From positions 6,386,001-6,450,000 of the forward strand of contig NZ_CP109199.1 in assembly GCF_036250065.1 (NCBI RefSeq): a stretch of 64,000 nt of DNA. Direction: 5' to 3'. The DNA comes from Micromonospora sp. NBC_01699 (GTDB lineage Bacteria > Actinomycetota > Actinomycetes > Mycobacteriales > Micromonosporaceae). The notes beneath the pieces are model-generated. The model did not search any database, had not been told where the DNA came from, and was given only the letters and a program-made list of their open reading frames with translations. Both the position numbers and the translations under genes were made by a program. This document shows, in pieces, positions 28,519 through 37,529 of the stretch (positions within the stretch are counted from its first letter, which is position 1; every line of letters starts with the position of its first letter).

Positions 28519-28608
28519 CGTGCACGACCACGCATCCGAGCAGCGCTAACCTTGTACGGCACCCGTACGGCACACCCCCGGACCCGGCCGCGAGGAAGCT
28601 GACTGACG

Positions 28609-30387
28609 ATGAGCAGTGCACCCCTGGAGTCATCCCGTACGCACCCCCCGGCGCCCCGACCGCGATCGGACGAACCGGCGGCGGACGGCACCGGGACCCG
28701 GCTCACCGACGTGATCCCCGCCCCGGTGGAGGTACACCCCAGCCCCGGCGTGCACTACCCGCTCACCGCCGCGACCGTGATCCGGACCAGTGCCGACCCG
28801 GCCGCCGGCGCGGTCGGCAACTACCTGGCCGACCTGCTCCGCCCGGCCACCGGCTACCCACTGCCGGTCACCCCGGTAGCCGCCGGCACGGCCCCTCCCC
28901 CGGCCGAGCTGGCCGCCGCCGCTCCCCCTCGCCCGACCGACCTCGCCGCCGGCACCGCCCCGACCGACGACGGCATCGCCCTGCTGCTCGACCCGGCCGC
29001 GCTGCCGACCCCCGCCGGTTCTGCCGACGGCACGGGCGACGGGTTTGCGGGTGGTTACCGGCTCGACGTGACCGCCGGGGGCGTGGTCGTCCGGGCGGCG
29101 ACCGCCGACGGCCTGTTCTACGGCGTACAGACGCTGCGGCAGCTCCTGCCGGCGGCGATCGAGGGCGCCACGCCCCGACCCGGCCCGTGGCCGGTGCCCG
29201 GCGGGCGGATAGTCGACGCACCCCGGTTCGCCTACCGGGGCGCGATGCTCGACGTCTCCCGGCACTTCTTCGAGGTACCGGACGTGCTCCGCTTCGTGGA
29301 CCAACTCGCCCGCTACAAGCTCAACCACCTGCACCTGCACCTCACCGACGACCAGGGCTGGCGGATCGCCATCGACTCCTGGCCCCGGCTGGCCGAGATC
29401 GGCGGCGCCACCGAGGTCGACGGCGGCACCGGCGGCTACTACACCCAGGCCGACTACCGGACCATCGTCGAGTACGCCGCCGCCCGCCGGATCGCCGTCG
29501 TACCGGAGATCGACCTGCCCGGCCACACCAACGCCGCACTGAGCGCGTACGGGGAACTCTCGCCGGACGGGGTCGCGCCGCCGCCGTACACCGGCACCGA
29601 CGTCGGGTTCAGCTCCGTGGCGGTGGCCAGCGAGCGGACGTACGACTTCGTGGACGACGTGCTCGGCGAGCTGGCCGCCCTGACGCCCGGCCCGTACCTG
29701 CACATCGGCGGCGACGAGGCGTTCAAGGTCGACGCCGCCGACTACGCGACGGTGATGAACCGGGTGCAGCGGATCGTCACCGCCAAGGGCAGGACGGTGG
29801 TCGGCTGGCACCAGCTCGCCCCGGTCGACCACGTACCGGGCCGGGTGCTGCAATATTGGGGCACCACCACGAGCGACGAGCCCGTGGCAACCGCGGTACG
29901 CCACGGCGCGCGGGTGATCATGTCGCCGGGCAACCGCACCTACCTGGACATGAAGTACACCGAGGAGACCCCGCTCGGGCAGGACTGGGCCGGCCTGATC
30001 GAGGTGCGCGCCGCGTACGACTGGGATCCGGGGGCCTATCTCGACGGGGTGCCGGCGGAGGCCGTACTCGGTGTCGAGGCACCGCTGTGGACGGAGACGA
30101 TCCGTACCGTGGCCGAGATCGAGTTCATGGCCTTCCCCCGCCTGGTGGCAATCGCCGAGCTGGGCTGGTCGACGGCTTCCGCACGGGACTGGGACGGATT
30201 CCGGCTCCGGCTGGCCGCCCAGGCTCCACGATGGATGGTCGGCGGGATCAACTTCTACCGCTCGCCCGAGGTCCCCTGGCCGGCTCCGGCCGACGAGGCA
30301 GCCACCGTACCGGCACCCCGCCGGGAGGTCGGCCCGGTGGACGGGAACGGGCCACTCGACGGCACCGACCGCGTCACTGCCGGTTGA
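28609..30387 (+). CDS. Beta-N-acetylhexosaminidase (GH20)
   Basis: 592 aa. GH20 domain 2 (about 45-195) then the TIM barrel with FAYRGAMLDVSRHFFEVPDV, LNHLHLHLTDDQGWRI, the catalytic pair Asp369-Glu370 in HIGGDEAFK, and an LGVEAPLWTET block. It releases terminal GlcNAc/GalNAc from chitooligosaccharides or cell-wall material. No signal peptide is evident at ATG 28609, so it may act inside the cell on imported oligomers. A CebR-like box upstream suggests sugar-responsive control. The ~25-residue tail is disordered. Confidence 0.93.
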   Translation: MSSAPLESSRTHPPAPRPRSDEPAADGTGTRLTDVIPAPVEVHPSPGVHYPLTAATVIRTSADPAAGAVGNYLADLLRPATGYPLPVTPVAAGTAPPPAELAAAAPPRPTDLAAGTAPTDDGIALLLDPAALPTPAGSADGTGDGFAGGYRLDVTAGGVVVRAATADGLFYGVQTLRQLLPAAIEGATPRPGPWPVPGGRIVDAPRFAYRGAMLDVSRHFFEVPDVLRFVDQLARYKLNHLHLHLTDDQGWRIAIDSWPRLAEIGGATEVDGGTGGYYTQADYRTIVEYAAARRIAVVPEIDLPGHTNAALSAYGELSPDGVAPPPYTGTDVGFSSVAVASERTYDFVDDVLGELAALTPGPYLHIGGDEAFKVDAADYATVMNRVQRIVTAKGRTVVGWHQLAPVDHVPGRVLQYWGTTTSDEPVATAVRHGARVIMSPGNRTYLDMKYTEETPLGQDWAGLIEVRAAYDWDPGAYLDGVPAEAVLGVEAPLWTETIRTVAEIEFMAFPRLVAIAELGWSTASARDWDGFRLRLAAQAPRWMVGGINFYRSPEVPWPAPADEAATVPAPRREVGPVDGNGPLDGTDRVTAG

Positions 30388-30518
30388 CCTCCTGCATCCA
30401 GAGGACCATGGTTCGTGACTCGCGGAGCCGCCAGCCCGCCGACGTACGCACCGCGGCGCAGGTCAGTCGCAGGCCGCTCGTCAGGTGGGGTGCCGGCGAT
30501 CGGAGTATCCGTGGACAT
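30255..30518 (-). pseudogene. Possible 5' relic of a gene divergent from marR
   Basis: ATG 30518 with AAGAAGGGA upstream opens a frame MSTDTPIAGTPPDERPATDL and so on. After some 40 codons it runs antisense into the hexosaminidase 3' end, where composition no longer looks coding. MarR regulators are usually divergent from an efflux or enzyme gene, so this may be the stump of that gene. Weak evidence. Confidence 0.25.
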
Positions 30519-30532
30519 GGCATCCCTTCTTC

Positions 30533-30589
30533 GTTGGATCATCCAACGTTGGCGCCACCAACCATACAGAAATTCATTGGCCGCGCCAA
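30533..30589. promoter_or_regulatory. Array of TTGG/CCAA operators before the MarR gene
   Basis: GTTGGATCATCCAAC (30533-30547, seven-base arms) is followed without gap by GTTGG(5)CCAAC (30548-30562) and later by TTGG(5)CCAAC near 30577-30589. Three inverted pairs next to the start codon suggest MarR autoregulation. Confidence 0.6.
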
Positions 30590-30595
30590 CGATGT

Positions 30596-31048
30596 ATGGT
30601 GGCTGTCGTGGAAGAGACACCCGCACGCCTGGCCGGGAAGCCGAGTTGGCTGCTCACCCAGTTGGCAGTGCACGCCCACCGGTTGGCCTCCGACGGCTTC
30701 GGCGAGGTGGGCGCGCGCGGATACCACTACCGGATCCTGTCCGCGCTGGACGAGTTCGGGGTGGCCAGCCAGGCCGAACTCGGTCGCCGGTGCAACATGG
30801 ACCGCAGCGACGTGGTGGCGGCGATCAACGAACTGGCCGAGCGGGGTTTTGTCGAACGGACGCCGGACCCGGGCGACCGAAGGCGCAACATGGTGACCCT
30901 CACCGCGGCGGGTGATCGGCAACTCCGACGATTGGACCGCGCACTCGACAAGGTCCAGGACGACCTGCTCGAACCCCTTCCGGCCGAGGACAGGGACACC
31001 CTGACCCGCCTGCTCAGCCAACTGCTCACGTACCACCAGCGGGCCTAG
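30596..31048 (+). CDS. MarR family transcriptional regulator
   Basis: 150 aa from ATG 30596 (GTG 30608 is also possible). Winged helix of MarR type: FGVASQAELGRRCNMDRSDV, wing RTPDPGDRRRNMVTLT, and dimer helices at both ends (LLTQLAVHAHRLASDG; LEPLPAEDRDTLTRLLSQLL). Dense TTGG/CCAA inverted repeats upstream argue for self-repression. It reads toward the YoaK gene on the opposite strand, so its target is not clear; a divergent partner may have been lost. Confidence 0.9.
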   Translation: MVAVVEETPARLAGKPSWLLTQLAVHAHRLASDGFGEVGARGYHYRILSALDEFGVASQAELGRRCNMDRSDVVAAINELAERGFVERTPDPGDRRRNMVTLTAAGDRQLRRLDRALDKVQDDLLEPLPAEDRDTLTRLLSQLLTYHQRA

Positions 31049-31158
31049 ACCGGGCTCCATGGCGGGGTCGACCAGTAGGACCAGAATTCTCGGTAAGGTG
31101 GCCGGCTCCGGCGTCGCCACCGGCCAGGAGCGGGCCCGGAGGGGCGCGGCACCGCCGG

Positions 31159-31836
31159 TCAGTGCCAGTCGTCCGCACGGGGACGAGTGGCGGCCATCTT
31201 GGCGGCCATCCCGTACCCGACCAGCAGCAGCGCGGCCAGCCACAACGGCGCGGGCAGGGCCAGCCAGCGCAGCAGGGCGGCACCCACGATCGCACCGCAG
31301 AGCAACGCGAGCACGGACAGCAGCGGCCGAGGCGACAGCGGCGCATGGCCGGCGTCCACCACCAGGCCGGTGATGCTCCGGGTCAGCACGGTGGTGGGCA
31401 GACCGGGCACACCGAGACGACGAACCACGCCGTTCTGCCCGCCCATCGCCAGCCCCAGCAGCCCGAGCAGTCCGAGCTGGGTAGCCAGGTTCGGTACCCC
31501 GACGACGCTGACCACGATCGCGGCGATGACGACAAGCCCGGCCTGTACCCCGGTGGCGACCGCCAGCAGGCGGCCCCGGTGCGGGGTCCGGTCGGCCGCC
31601 CACCGGCCGCCGAGCCGGGCGCCCAGCGCGAAGGCCGCCAATGCCAGCAGACTCGCCTCGATCGAGACCCCGCCCGTCCCGGCGATGGCGAAACCCAGAA
31701 ACACCACGTTGCCGGTCATGTTGGCCACGAACACGCGGCCCAGGCCCAACAGGCTGAACGCGTCCACCAGCCCGGAGACGACGGTCAGACCGACCAAAAG
31801 CCCAGGCAGGGGCCCCTGCGGACGCCGCTCGGTCAC
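31159..31836 (-). CDS. YoaK (DUF1275) family membrane protein
   Basis: 225 aa with six hydrophobic segments. Family marks are LTVVSGLVDAFSLLGLGRVF, VANMTGNVVFLGFAI and LAMGGQNGVVRRLGVPGLPT followed by VLTRSITG. Function is unknown; some relatives are treated as transporters. It is convergent with marR, with 110 bp between the stops. An inverted repeat TTGAA/TTCAA (31953-31967) lies about 115 bp upstream of its start and could be regulatory. Confidence 0.9.
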   Translation of the reverse strand: MTERRPQGPLPGLLVGLTVVSGLVDAFSLLGLGRVFVANMTGNVVFLGFAIAGTGGVSIEASLLALAAFALGARLGGRWAADRTPHRGRLLAVATGVQAGLVVIAAIVVSVVGVPNLATQLGLLGLLGLAMGGQNGVVRRLGVPGLPTTVLTRSITGLVVDAGHAPLSPRPLLSVLALLCGAIVGAALLRWLALPAPLWLAALLLVGYGMAAKMAATRPRADDWH

Positions 31837-32175
31837 CGCCTCAGCTTAGTGCAGCGACCGGCCCGGCCGGGCCGTGACGCGTACGGCCCCACCGCCGACG
31901 GCAGGGCGTGCGACCGGTCGTCCACCTGCATCGGACCACACTGTCATCGAATTTGAAGATGATTCAATTGCCCTGCTTCGGGCGCGGCGAGAGTGAGACC
32001 CCCAACAGACCCCGTACGCAAGGTGGGGGCCGGTCGCGGCGTTACACCCCGCCCAGCACCAGCTCGCATCGCGGCAAATGAGGATGACGATCCCGACTGG
32101 CAGTGGCGCTCTGCGTGCCGCGTATCGGATATCCAAGCTTGACCGATACGTTGTTGATCTGCTTATGTTGATGAC
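31837..32175. other. Divergent intergenic region YoaK/PadR
   Basis: No gene is supported. It holds a TTGAA-GATGA-TTCAA inverted repeat at 31953-31967 and the PadR-side inverted repeat at 32121-32150. Confidence 0.5.
32121..32150. promoter_or_regulatory. Inverted repeat, candidate PadR operator
   Basis: CGTATCGG (32121-32128) and CCGATACG (32143-32150), 14-base spacer, 26 bp before the padR start. PadR proteins usually repress their own operon from such sites. Confidence 0.5.
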
Positions 32176-32532
32176 ATGACTAAGCCCTCGGCGCCAATGC
32201 GCGAGCCCACGTACTTCATCCTCGCCGCGTTGCAGGACGAACCGTTGCACGGCTACGCCATCGTCAAGCGCGCGCAGGAGCTGTCCGAGGGGCGGGTGCG
32301 GTTGACGACCGGGACGCTGTACGCCGCGTTGGACCGGCTCACCGGTGAGGAGTTGGTGCGGGTGGCCGAGGAGACGGTGGTCAACGGCCGTGCCCGCCGT
32401 ACATATGAGCTGACCGAGCGCGGGTTGTCGGCGCTACAGGAGGAGGCGGCACGGATGGCCGCCGCGGCTCGGATCGTTCGAGACCGTCCCACACGGTCGA
32501 TGGTTCCGACGGTGCGGACGGTGCCGGCATGA
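32176..32532 (+). CDS. PadR family transcriptional regulator
   Basis: 118 aa, short PadR form with only the winged helix: PTYFILAALQDEPLHGYAIV, TTGTLYAALDRLTGEELV and RARRTYELTERGLSALQEE. The C-terminal dimer helix is brief. It overlaps the next membrane-protein gene by four bases (ATGA), the usual PadR plus target operon design. An 8-base inverted repeat upstream is a likely self-operator. Effector unknown. Confidence 0.92.
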   Translation: MTKPSAPMREPTYFILAALQDEPLHGYAIVKRAQELSEGRVRLTTGTLYAALDRLTGEELVRVAEETVVNGRARRTYELTERGLSALQEEAARMAAAARIVRDRPTRSMVPTVRTVPA

Positions 32533-33485
32533 CCGGCATGAGCGACCTGGAGCGGCGCTACCGGTGGCTGCTGCGTGCGTACCCTCGGGCCTATCGGCAG
32601 TACCGCGCCGAGGAGATGCTGGACACGCTGCTAGGCGTGGGGGAGTCGGACCGGAGGCACCTGAGCCTTCGGGAGTCCATGGCACTCGTGGTGGGAGGTT
32701 TGCGGGTCCGTACCGGCGTGGACCGGTTCGGGTCCCGAGCGGCGTTGCTGGACTCCGCGCTGCGATTGACCGTGTTGTCCCTGCTCGTGTGTGGCATCGC
32801 CGTTGGGGCCCAGCCCGTCGTGGTGCAGTTGTTTTTGCCTTGGATCCCCTTCGACTCTGGGAATTTCGCGGGAAGCCTGGCCATACCCGGATTGTTGCTT
32901 CTCGCGTTGGCCAGTGCGGCATGGGCTCGGTATCGCCTCGCGTTCGCCATGGCCGTCGGTGCTCTCGGCGTAAAGATCTGGTACTCCGGGTGGTACGCGG
33001 CAGAGCTAGAGATGGGGGTCGAGCAACGCCAGTTGGAACTTAAGGGGGTCCTCCTCCACCTGGCCGAGCAACTTCCGACCTGGGCCGGTCTGTTGGCGGT
33101 ACTGACGATGGTCCCGCTGCTGCGATCGCGCCAACCACGGGCCGCGCTGCCGTGGCTCTGGCTTGTCGGCGTAGTGATCGTTGTGACGATCATGACGCCG
33201 AATCCGCTCAACGGATGGCAGAGCCGGTTCACGTTGTCAATTATCGTGACCGCCGGTCTGGTGGCAGCCCTTGTGGGCGCGGTGTTTGACGTCCGGATAT
33301 CGATCGTGGCCAGCGGGCTCCTTCTGGTGCCAATCCTGTCCGTGTTGTCCTACCAGTCGATGAACTGGCAGCCCGAGTTTTGGGAATTGAGCATCCGGAC
33401 TGTACTCCTGGGCGCCTTGGCCGGGATTTTCGCAATCAACGTCGCTGTCAGCACGGTGGCCGCCCGCCAGCATGTCGCCCTATAG
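32529..33485 (+). CDS. Membrane protein co-transcribed with PadR
   Basis: 318 aa. A cytoplasmic N-terminal helix-rich segment (LERRYRWLLRAYPRAYRQYR) of the kind found before PadR-controlled permeases and sensors is followed by about eight membrane helices from residue 75. No enzyme motif is seen. The ATGA overlap with padR shows coupling; the protein is probably the regulator's target or partner in an envelope-stress style unit. More A/T-rich codons than the backbone. Confidence 0.8.
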   Translation: MTGMSDLERRYRWLLRAYPRAYRQYRAEEMLDTLLGVGESDRRHLSLRESMALVVGGLRVRTGVDRFGSRAALLDSALRLTVLSLLVCGIAVGAQPVVVQLFLPWIPFDSGNFAGSLAIPGLLLLALASAAWARYRLAFAMAVGALGVKIWYSGWYAAELEMGVEQRQLELKGVLLHLAEQLPTWAGLLAVLTMVPLLRSRQPRAALPWLWLVGVVIVVTIMTPNPLNGWQSRFTLSIIVTAGLVAALVGAVFDVRISIVASGLLLVPILSVLSYQSMNWQPEFWELSIRTVLLGALAGIFAINVAVSTVAARQHVAL

Positions 33486-33935
33486 GTTGTATGGTCGCTT
33501 CGCATGGATTCTGACGAAGGATCGCCGGCGACGACACCACGCCAGGTTGGCGATCGTTATGCCGTCGGCTCCCGGATCGTCGATGCTCGTGGTGGTGCTT
33601 CCGTGGACCGGCGAAGGCTTCCTTCGCGTACGGTCGATCAGCCGTCCGAGGTGTGGCAGGCCGGCCAGCATCGGCACCACTGTCGAGGATGAGGCGCTGC
33701 ACCGTCCGGTCTCAACGATCGAGAGCGGTGCAGGGTGCCGCCGGCGCTACAGGAATCGCCGTAGGCTGCGGGCCAATGCACGAACTCGGCACGATCGGAC
33801 GTTCTCGGACCTGGACGGGCCATCACTTACGGCTACCGAGGGTGACAGGTACTCCAGCAACGGCGCGCCCGATCGGCGGCAGATGAAGGATGCCGTTACC
33901 GGACTCCGAGTCGCGCGCCTAAACGATGCCGCCTG
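33486..33935. other. Non-coding or decayed DNA
   Basis: 450 bp between the PadR-linked gene and the integrase relic with no credible frame. The part at about 33800-33890 shares roughly 70 percent identity with 35535-35625 (same orientation), centred on the exact match gctaccgagggtg. Confidence 0.45.
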
Positions 33936-34400
33936 CATGTGCGGGTGCATCCTCGGCGTCCGGATCCCGGCGCTGGCGGCCAGGTGCTTGAGCCGGCGGG
34001 TCGCGGCGTGCCGGTCCATCCTGGTGCCGAGGGTGTTGCGCAGGATTGGGCCGTCGAATCGGCCGTCGACCGCCCGGTCCACGGCCCTCGCCACTGCTGG
34101 CGCTAGGGACGACCTTGCCGCCCTTGCCGCGTACCCGGAGGACACGGTGGTCGTGCTCCTCGCCGAGGTCGCCGATGTTCGAACCGCAGGCTTCGAAGAT
34201 CCGCAGCCCCAGCAGGCCGAGCATGGAGACCAACGCGAAGTCGTTCGGGTTGCCGGACTGTCGTGCGGTGGTGATCAGTGCTTCGAACTGGAGGTGCTGA
34301 GCCCGAGGGTGGGTGATTCGGGTGGGACCACCGGTCTGCGGACGTAGTCGGCGGGTGAATGCCGACCGAGGTAGGCGGCCACCGCCGCACGGAGAACGCG
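33936..34400 (-). pseudogene. Tyrosine recombinase relic, N-terminal and central part
   Basis: Conceptual reading, in three frames, gives AVAAYLGRHSPADYVRRPVV, then LQFEALITTARQSGNPNDFA, LGLLGLRIFEACGSNIGDLG (catalytic Arg of the first box) and RVLRVRGKGGKVV, then in another frame AVARAVDRAVDGRFDGPIL and RMDRHAATRRLKHLAASAG ending MHPHM. It stops just before the expected LRHTF box. At least two frameshifts and loss of both ends make it dead. Confidence 0.8.
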
Positions 34401-34463
34401 GCGATCAGGAGAGACGGCACCGGGACCGGAAGCGGGAGAGGTAGTCATACCTCACGGTGCGTC

Positions 34464-34847
34464 ATGCAGTTCGTGCTGTATCCGATGATTCATATGGCGA
34501 AGCCCGCGTTCTATGCGGCGGTGACCGCCCGGCTCAAGCGGGCGGACGTCGTGGTAGTTGAGGACGTGGGCGGTGGTCGGGGTAGGAGTTCGGTACTGGT
34601 CGGCGCGTTGACGCTCAGCTACCGAGTGCTTCGGTTCAACCAGCGGGCGAAGCTGGTCGAGCAGGAGATCGACTACGCGGCACTGGGCGTCCCGGTCGTA
34701 CGCCCCTCAGCGTCGATGACGGGCTGCGTCCGCCTTTCGGCAGTTCCGTGTGCCACAGGATGCCGGAAAGCACCACCGTGCGTGACGACACGTGGGCCTG
34801 GCGTCGCGCACGGTCGGCAGACCCCGAGGACGTCTTGCAGGATATGA
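34464..34847 (+). pseudogene. Fragment of an unknown conserved protein
   Basis: From ATG 34464 the frame reads LYPMIHMAKPAFYAAVTARL, then RADVVVVEDVGGGRGRSSV, RVLRFNQRAKLVEQEIDYAA and GVPVVRP. This looks like the N-terminal half of a conserved actinobacterial protein vaguely like TraB/PrgY family proteins (H-x-A then VVVE-x-V). The remaining ~45 codons lose any pattern, so the gene is probably truncated. Function unknown. Confidence 0.45.
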
Positions 34848-35041
34848 CCCACGGCGGTCACCTTACGATGCGGACTCCCGAGCGCGACCTGCCGCAGAGG
34901 AGCACGCGGTGATGAGAACGCTGCGACAAGACCAGCCGCCTTGCATTGAGTGCCGCCCCGTTGCCTGTCGTACCTGGAAGGCAGGATGCTGGTTTGGCGA
35001 TCGCGACGGCTCAGACCGTCCGCGTGGAGAGGACGATTTGG
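34848..35041. other. Short gap between relic and hypothetical gene
   Basis: About 190 bp, nothing recognised apart from the ribosome site GGAGAGGA at 35026-35033 for the next gene. Confidence 0.4.
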
Positions 35042-35494
35042 ATGAGGGTCGGACCGCCGAGCCGTCTCGCTATCGATCACGACGACTATCACGCCGAGCA
35101 TGTGGGGCGCACCGCTGATGGAAGACAGTTCTTCCTCACCACCCCCTTCGAGCCCGCCATCCGTGCGGAGGAAGATGGTCAGGAGTTTGTCGCTTTATAC
35201 CTCTTCGGCGCCGATGGCCGGTTTCTGGAGGCCCGGATTGATGCCTTCGGTCCCAGAGCCCGGATGGACCGCGCGGCGCGCCGGGCGGCATACGACGCCC
35301 GGCTGAAGGAACTTGGGGAGGTCACATTCACCCGCATCGAAGTCGAACCCTTCGCAATCAAGCGGTTCGGTACGACCTTCGGCCTCATCCCAAGAGAGCC
35401 AGAGGAGGACGACGACGCATGGTGGGTCACCCTGCAGCCCGGCGACTACATGGCCTTCACCGACCCATGGGACAGCGGTGAGTACGACACCTGA
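35042..35494 (+). CDS. Hypothetical protein (HycA-like actinobacterial family)
   Basis: 150 aa from ATG 35042, eight bases after GGAGAGGA. Acidic, no signal or membrane helix. The pattern HVGRTADGRQFFLTTPFEPA, FVALYLFGADGRFLEARID, FGTTFGLIPREPEEDDD and the ending WDSGEYDT is shared with small Streptomyces proteins that databases sometimes label formate hydrogenlyase regulatory HycA; I do not trust that name. Such genes often occur beside toxin-immunity islands. Function unknown. Confidence 0.6.
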   Translation: MRVGPPSRLAIDHDDYHAEHVGRTADGRQFFLTTPFEPAIRAEEDGQEFVALYLFGADGRFLEARIDAFGPRARMDRAARRAAYDARLKELGEVTFTRIEVEPFAIKRFGTTFGLIPREPEEDDDAWWVTLQPGDYMAFTDPWDSGEYDT

Positions 35495-35698
35495 CGCCCA
35501 GTCAGGCAGGCGCACTCAACTCGGCATGTCCGGACGTCCTCCCACCTGCGCGCACCAGCGTCTAGGGCTACCGAGGGTGGCAAGCGCTCCCGGTGCGGGC
35601 GCGCACGGTCGGCGGCATGTGCTGGCGCTGGATCGAGATGTCTTGATTCCCACGCCCCGGACGAGCGGCAGCGTCGGTGCCCCGATTGTCGCGTGCGG

Positions 35699-36460
35699 CT
35701 ACGAGTCGGTGGGTCTGAGCTGCGCCATGTTGGTTCCGTCGTGTTTCCTGGCGAGGAGGTCCTTGTACTGGCTGGGGTGCACCTCGGCGACAGCCCTGGC
35801 CTGGGCCACGAGGTGGTGCAAATGTGGTGGGTAGTACTCCTCGACAAGCAGAAAGCCGCAAGCCAGCCACTCACGGGTCGGTTCGTGCTCAGAGGCCACG
35901 AACGCTCTTAGACAAGCGATCCGATACTCACCACGCAGATCCGCCACGCTGTCGTCGGCCGCCTGGCTGGCTCGCGTGGGCCGGTTTTGGCGGAGCGCCT
36001 CGGCCGAGTCGTACACCAGGCTGGCCTGGGACCAGTACCAAGCGCGCACGGCGCAGACTTTCTTGTGGGCCAGCCCGTGATCAACGACCGAAATCAGGTA
36101 ACGCTGAACGGTACGCCGCCCCACCGCATCTTGCACCGGGTGGAGAAGCTGCTTGTTGAAGGACACGTCCTCGTCGCAGGCGGTTGCTGCGAGCACCCGG
36201 TCCGCGTGGGCGGCTGCGGCGTCCGGCCGGGCCTTCAGGACATCGCCGACCTCGGCGCGCTTGGCGTTGCGGCGATGATAGTCACAAAAACGCTGGTCGC
36301 TACGGTACGGCTCGGGCAGCTCCGCAGGTTGCCACCCGGGGTGGAGATCGGCGAGCAGCGCGTCAAGCCGCTGCTCGAATTCCACCGCGAGATCACCGTC
36401 GGCCCAGTCCTGCACCGCGCAATCATGTCTGAAGGGCCGACCACACACTCGCCGCCTCAC
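35699..36460 (-). CDS. Hypothetical helical protein
   Basis: 253 aa, mostly alpha-helical, Asp/Ala-rich, no membrane segment. Blocks such as HPGWQPAELPEPYRSDQRF, HPVQDAVGRRTVQRYLISVV and RAWYWSQASLVYDSAEAL suggest a HEAT-like or TPR-like helical repeat, of a family I recognise only as conserved hypothetical in actinobacteria. It stands alone on the minus strand between gene fragments. The start is uncertain; ATG 36460 is the longest choice. Confidence 0.55.
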   Translation of the reverse strand: MRRRVCGRPFRHDCAVQDWADGDLAVEFEQRLDALLADLHPGWQPAELPEPYRSDQRFCDYHRRNAKRAEVGDVLKARPDAAAAHADRVLAATACDEDVSFNKQLLHPVQDAVGRRTVQRYLISVVDHGLAHKKVCAVRAWYWSQASLVYDSAEALRQNRPTRASQAADDSVADLRGEYRIACLRAFVASEHEPTREWLACGFLLVEEYYPPHLHHLVAQARAVAEVHPSQYKDLLARKHDGTNMAQLRPTDS

Positions 36461-36621
36461 CTACCCACCTCAACGTCTGCTCGCCGCAGAGACCACCCCC
36501 TGGCAACGAACCGATCCTGGGTACGGCCGGCAGTGAACGGATCCCGGCAGTTCCGGGTGCCGGCCGGCACCGGGGTTACCCACGATGGGTGACAGCTCCC
36601 GCTGGTGGCGGACGGGGCAGG

Positions 36622-37359
36622 TCAGGCTGTCGCGCCGGCAGCGGTTGCCGCTGCTGTTGACGCCGCACGGGCGTCGTCGATTATCCTTTGGACCGCGTTT
36701 GCAGCCCACACCGATCGTCGAAACTCAGCGAAGCGGTTGCGCACCTGCATGGGCGGTAGATCCGGTACGACGTGTGGTTCCCAACCCAGTGCACTGACCA
36801 GGCCACACAGAGCCATTGTCCGTGCATCAACATGGTCCGGTTGGGTCGCGGCAGCCCGGATCTGTCGGCGGGCCTCTGCCTTGGCTGGTGGTTCCGAGCC
36901 GTCGTGGGTGGGATAGCGGGTACGGGGAAACACCTTCAACATCTTGTCGGTTTCGCGCCCCAGTGTGCCTGCGTCGATGAGTTGGCTCAGCACGGCCGCG
37001 CGTACATCCTTGGTAAACCGGATAATCCAGTCTCTGGGCTCGCGGGCCCTGCGGTCGTGCTGCAAGCGGTGAAGCGCGAAGTCCATCAGCCGGTCACCGG
37101 TGGGGGCCGGATTTGTGACGACGATGTACCTACCGGCAACGTCGATGCGTCCCGCCAGGGCCAGGTCTATGAGCAGCGCGCCGGCCAGGCCATAGTCGAG
37201 GTGCGCGTCGGTGCCTCTGGCCAGGCCGTCGTTGTCGTAGGCAAGCAACGCGATCAACTCGGCAAGTGACACATTGGCCATGATTGAACCGTAACCATCG
37301 CCGGCAACGATCCGCGCACTGATCTCCGCAACGGATCCGCTCGCCGCCTCCGTCGTCAT
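36622..37359 (-). CDS. GPP34 (GOLPH3-like) family phosphoprotein
   Basis: 245 aa. The GPP34 pattern is clear: SLAELIALLAYDNDGLARG, YGLAGALLIDLALAGRI and the basic-helix region ending LGRETDKMLKVFPRTRYP. Eukaryotic GOLPH3 binds PI4P at the Golgi; the bacterial role is not known, but copies are abundant in actinobacteria. ATG 37359 overlaps the stop of the integrase relic (ATGA); a start at the MANVSLAEL methionine is also plausible. It follows the relic directly. Confidence 0.85.
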   Translation of the reverse strand: MTTEAASGSVAEISARIVAGDGYGSIMANVSLAELIALLAYDNDGLARGTDAHLDYGLAGALLIDLALAGRIDVAGRYIVVTNPAPTGDRLMDFALHRLQHDRRAREPRDWIIRFTKDVRAAVLSQLIDAGTLGRETDKMLKVFPRTRYPTHDGSEPPAKAEARRQIRAAATQPDHVDARTMALCGLVSALGWEPHVVPDLPPMQVRNRFAEFRRSVWAANAVQRIIDDARAASTAAATAAGATA

Positions 37360-37514
37360 GTCCCGGAGGCGATGTAGGCGGCGAGGATGTAGTTGGAGCG
37401 GCGGTCGAGGTTCTTGCGGGCGCGGTCGTAGCGCAACGTGGCGTGCGGGTCGGCGTGGCGTGCGGCGATCTGCACGTCGCGGAGGCTGACCCCGGCGTCG
37501 AGCATGGCGTAGGC
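37356..37514 (-). pseudogene. Tyrosine recombinase relic, C-terminal end
   Basis: One frame reads AYAMLDAGVSLRDVQIAARH, ADPHATLRYDRARKNLDR and ends NYILAAYIASGT with stop. This is the C-terminal box of actinobacterial integrases, including the second active-site His (ARHAD) and catalytic Tyr (RYDRAR). It has no start and no N-terminal part. The missing upstream portion corresponds to what the 33936-34400 relic contains, but the order on the strand is reversed. Confidence 0.85.
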
Positions 37515-37529
37515 CGGAGTCAGTGGGGG

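Noticed and set aside
37356-37514. Integrase C-terminus as part of a longer fusion with GPP34
   Set aside because: The integrase frame has its own stop; the GPP34 start merely overlaps it. The upstream part of the long open frame is a third frame with no coding pattern.
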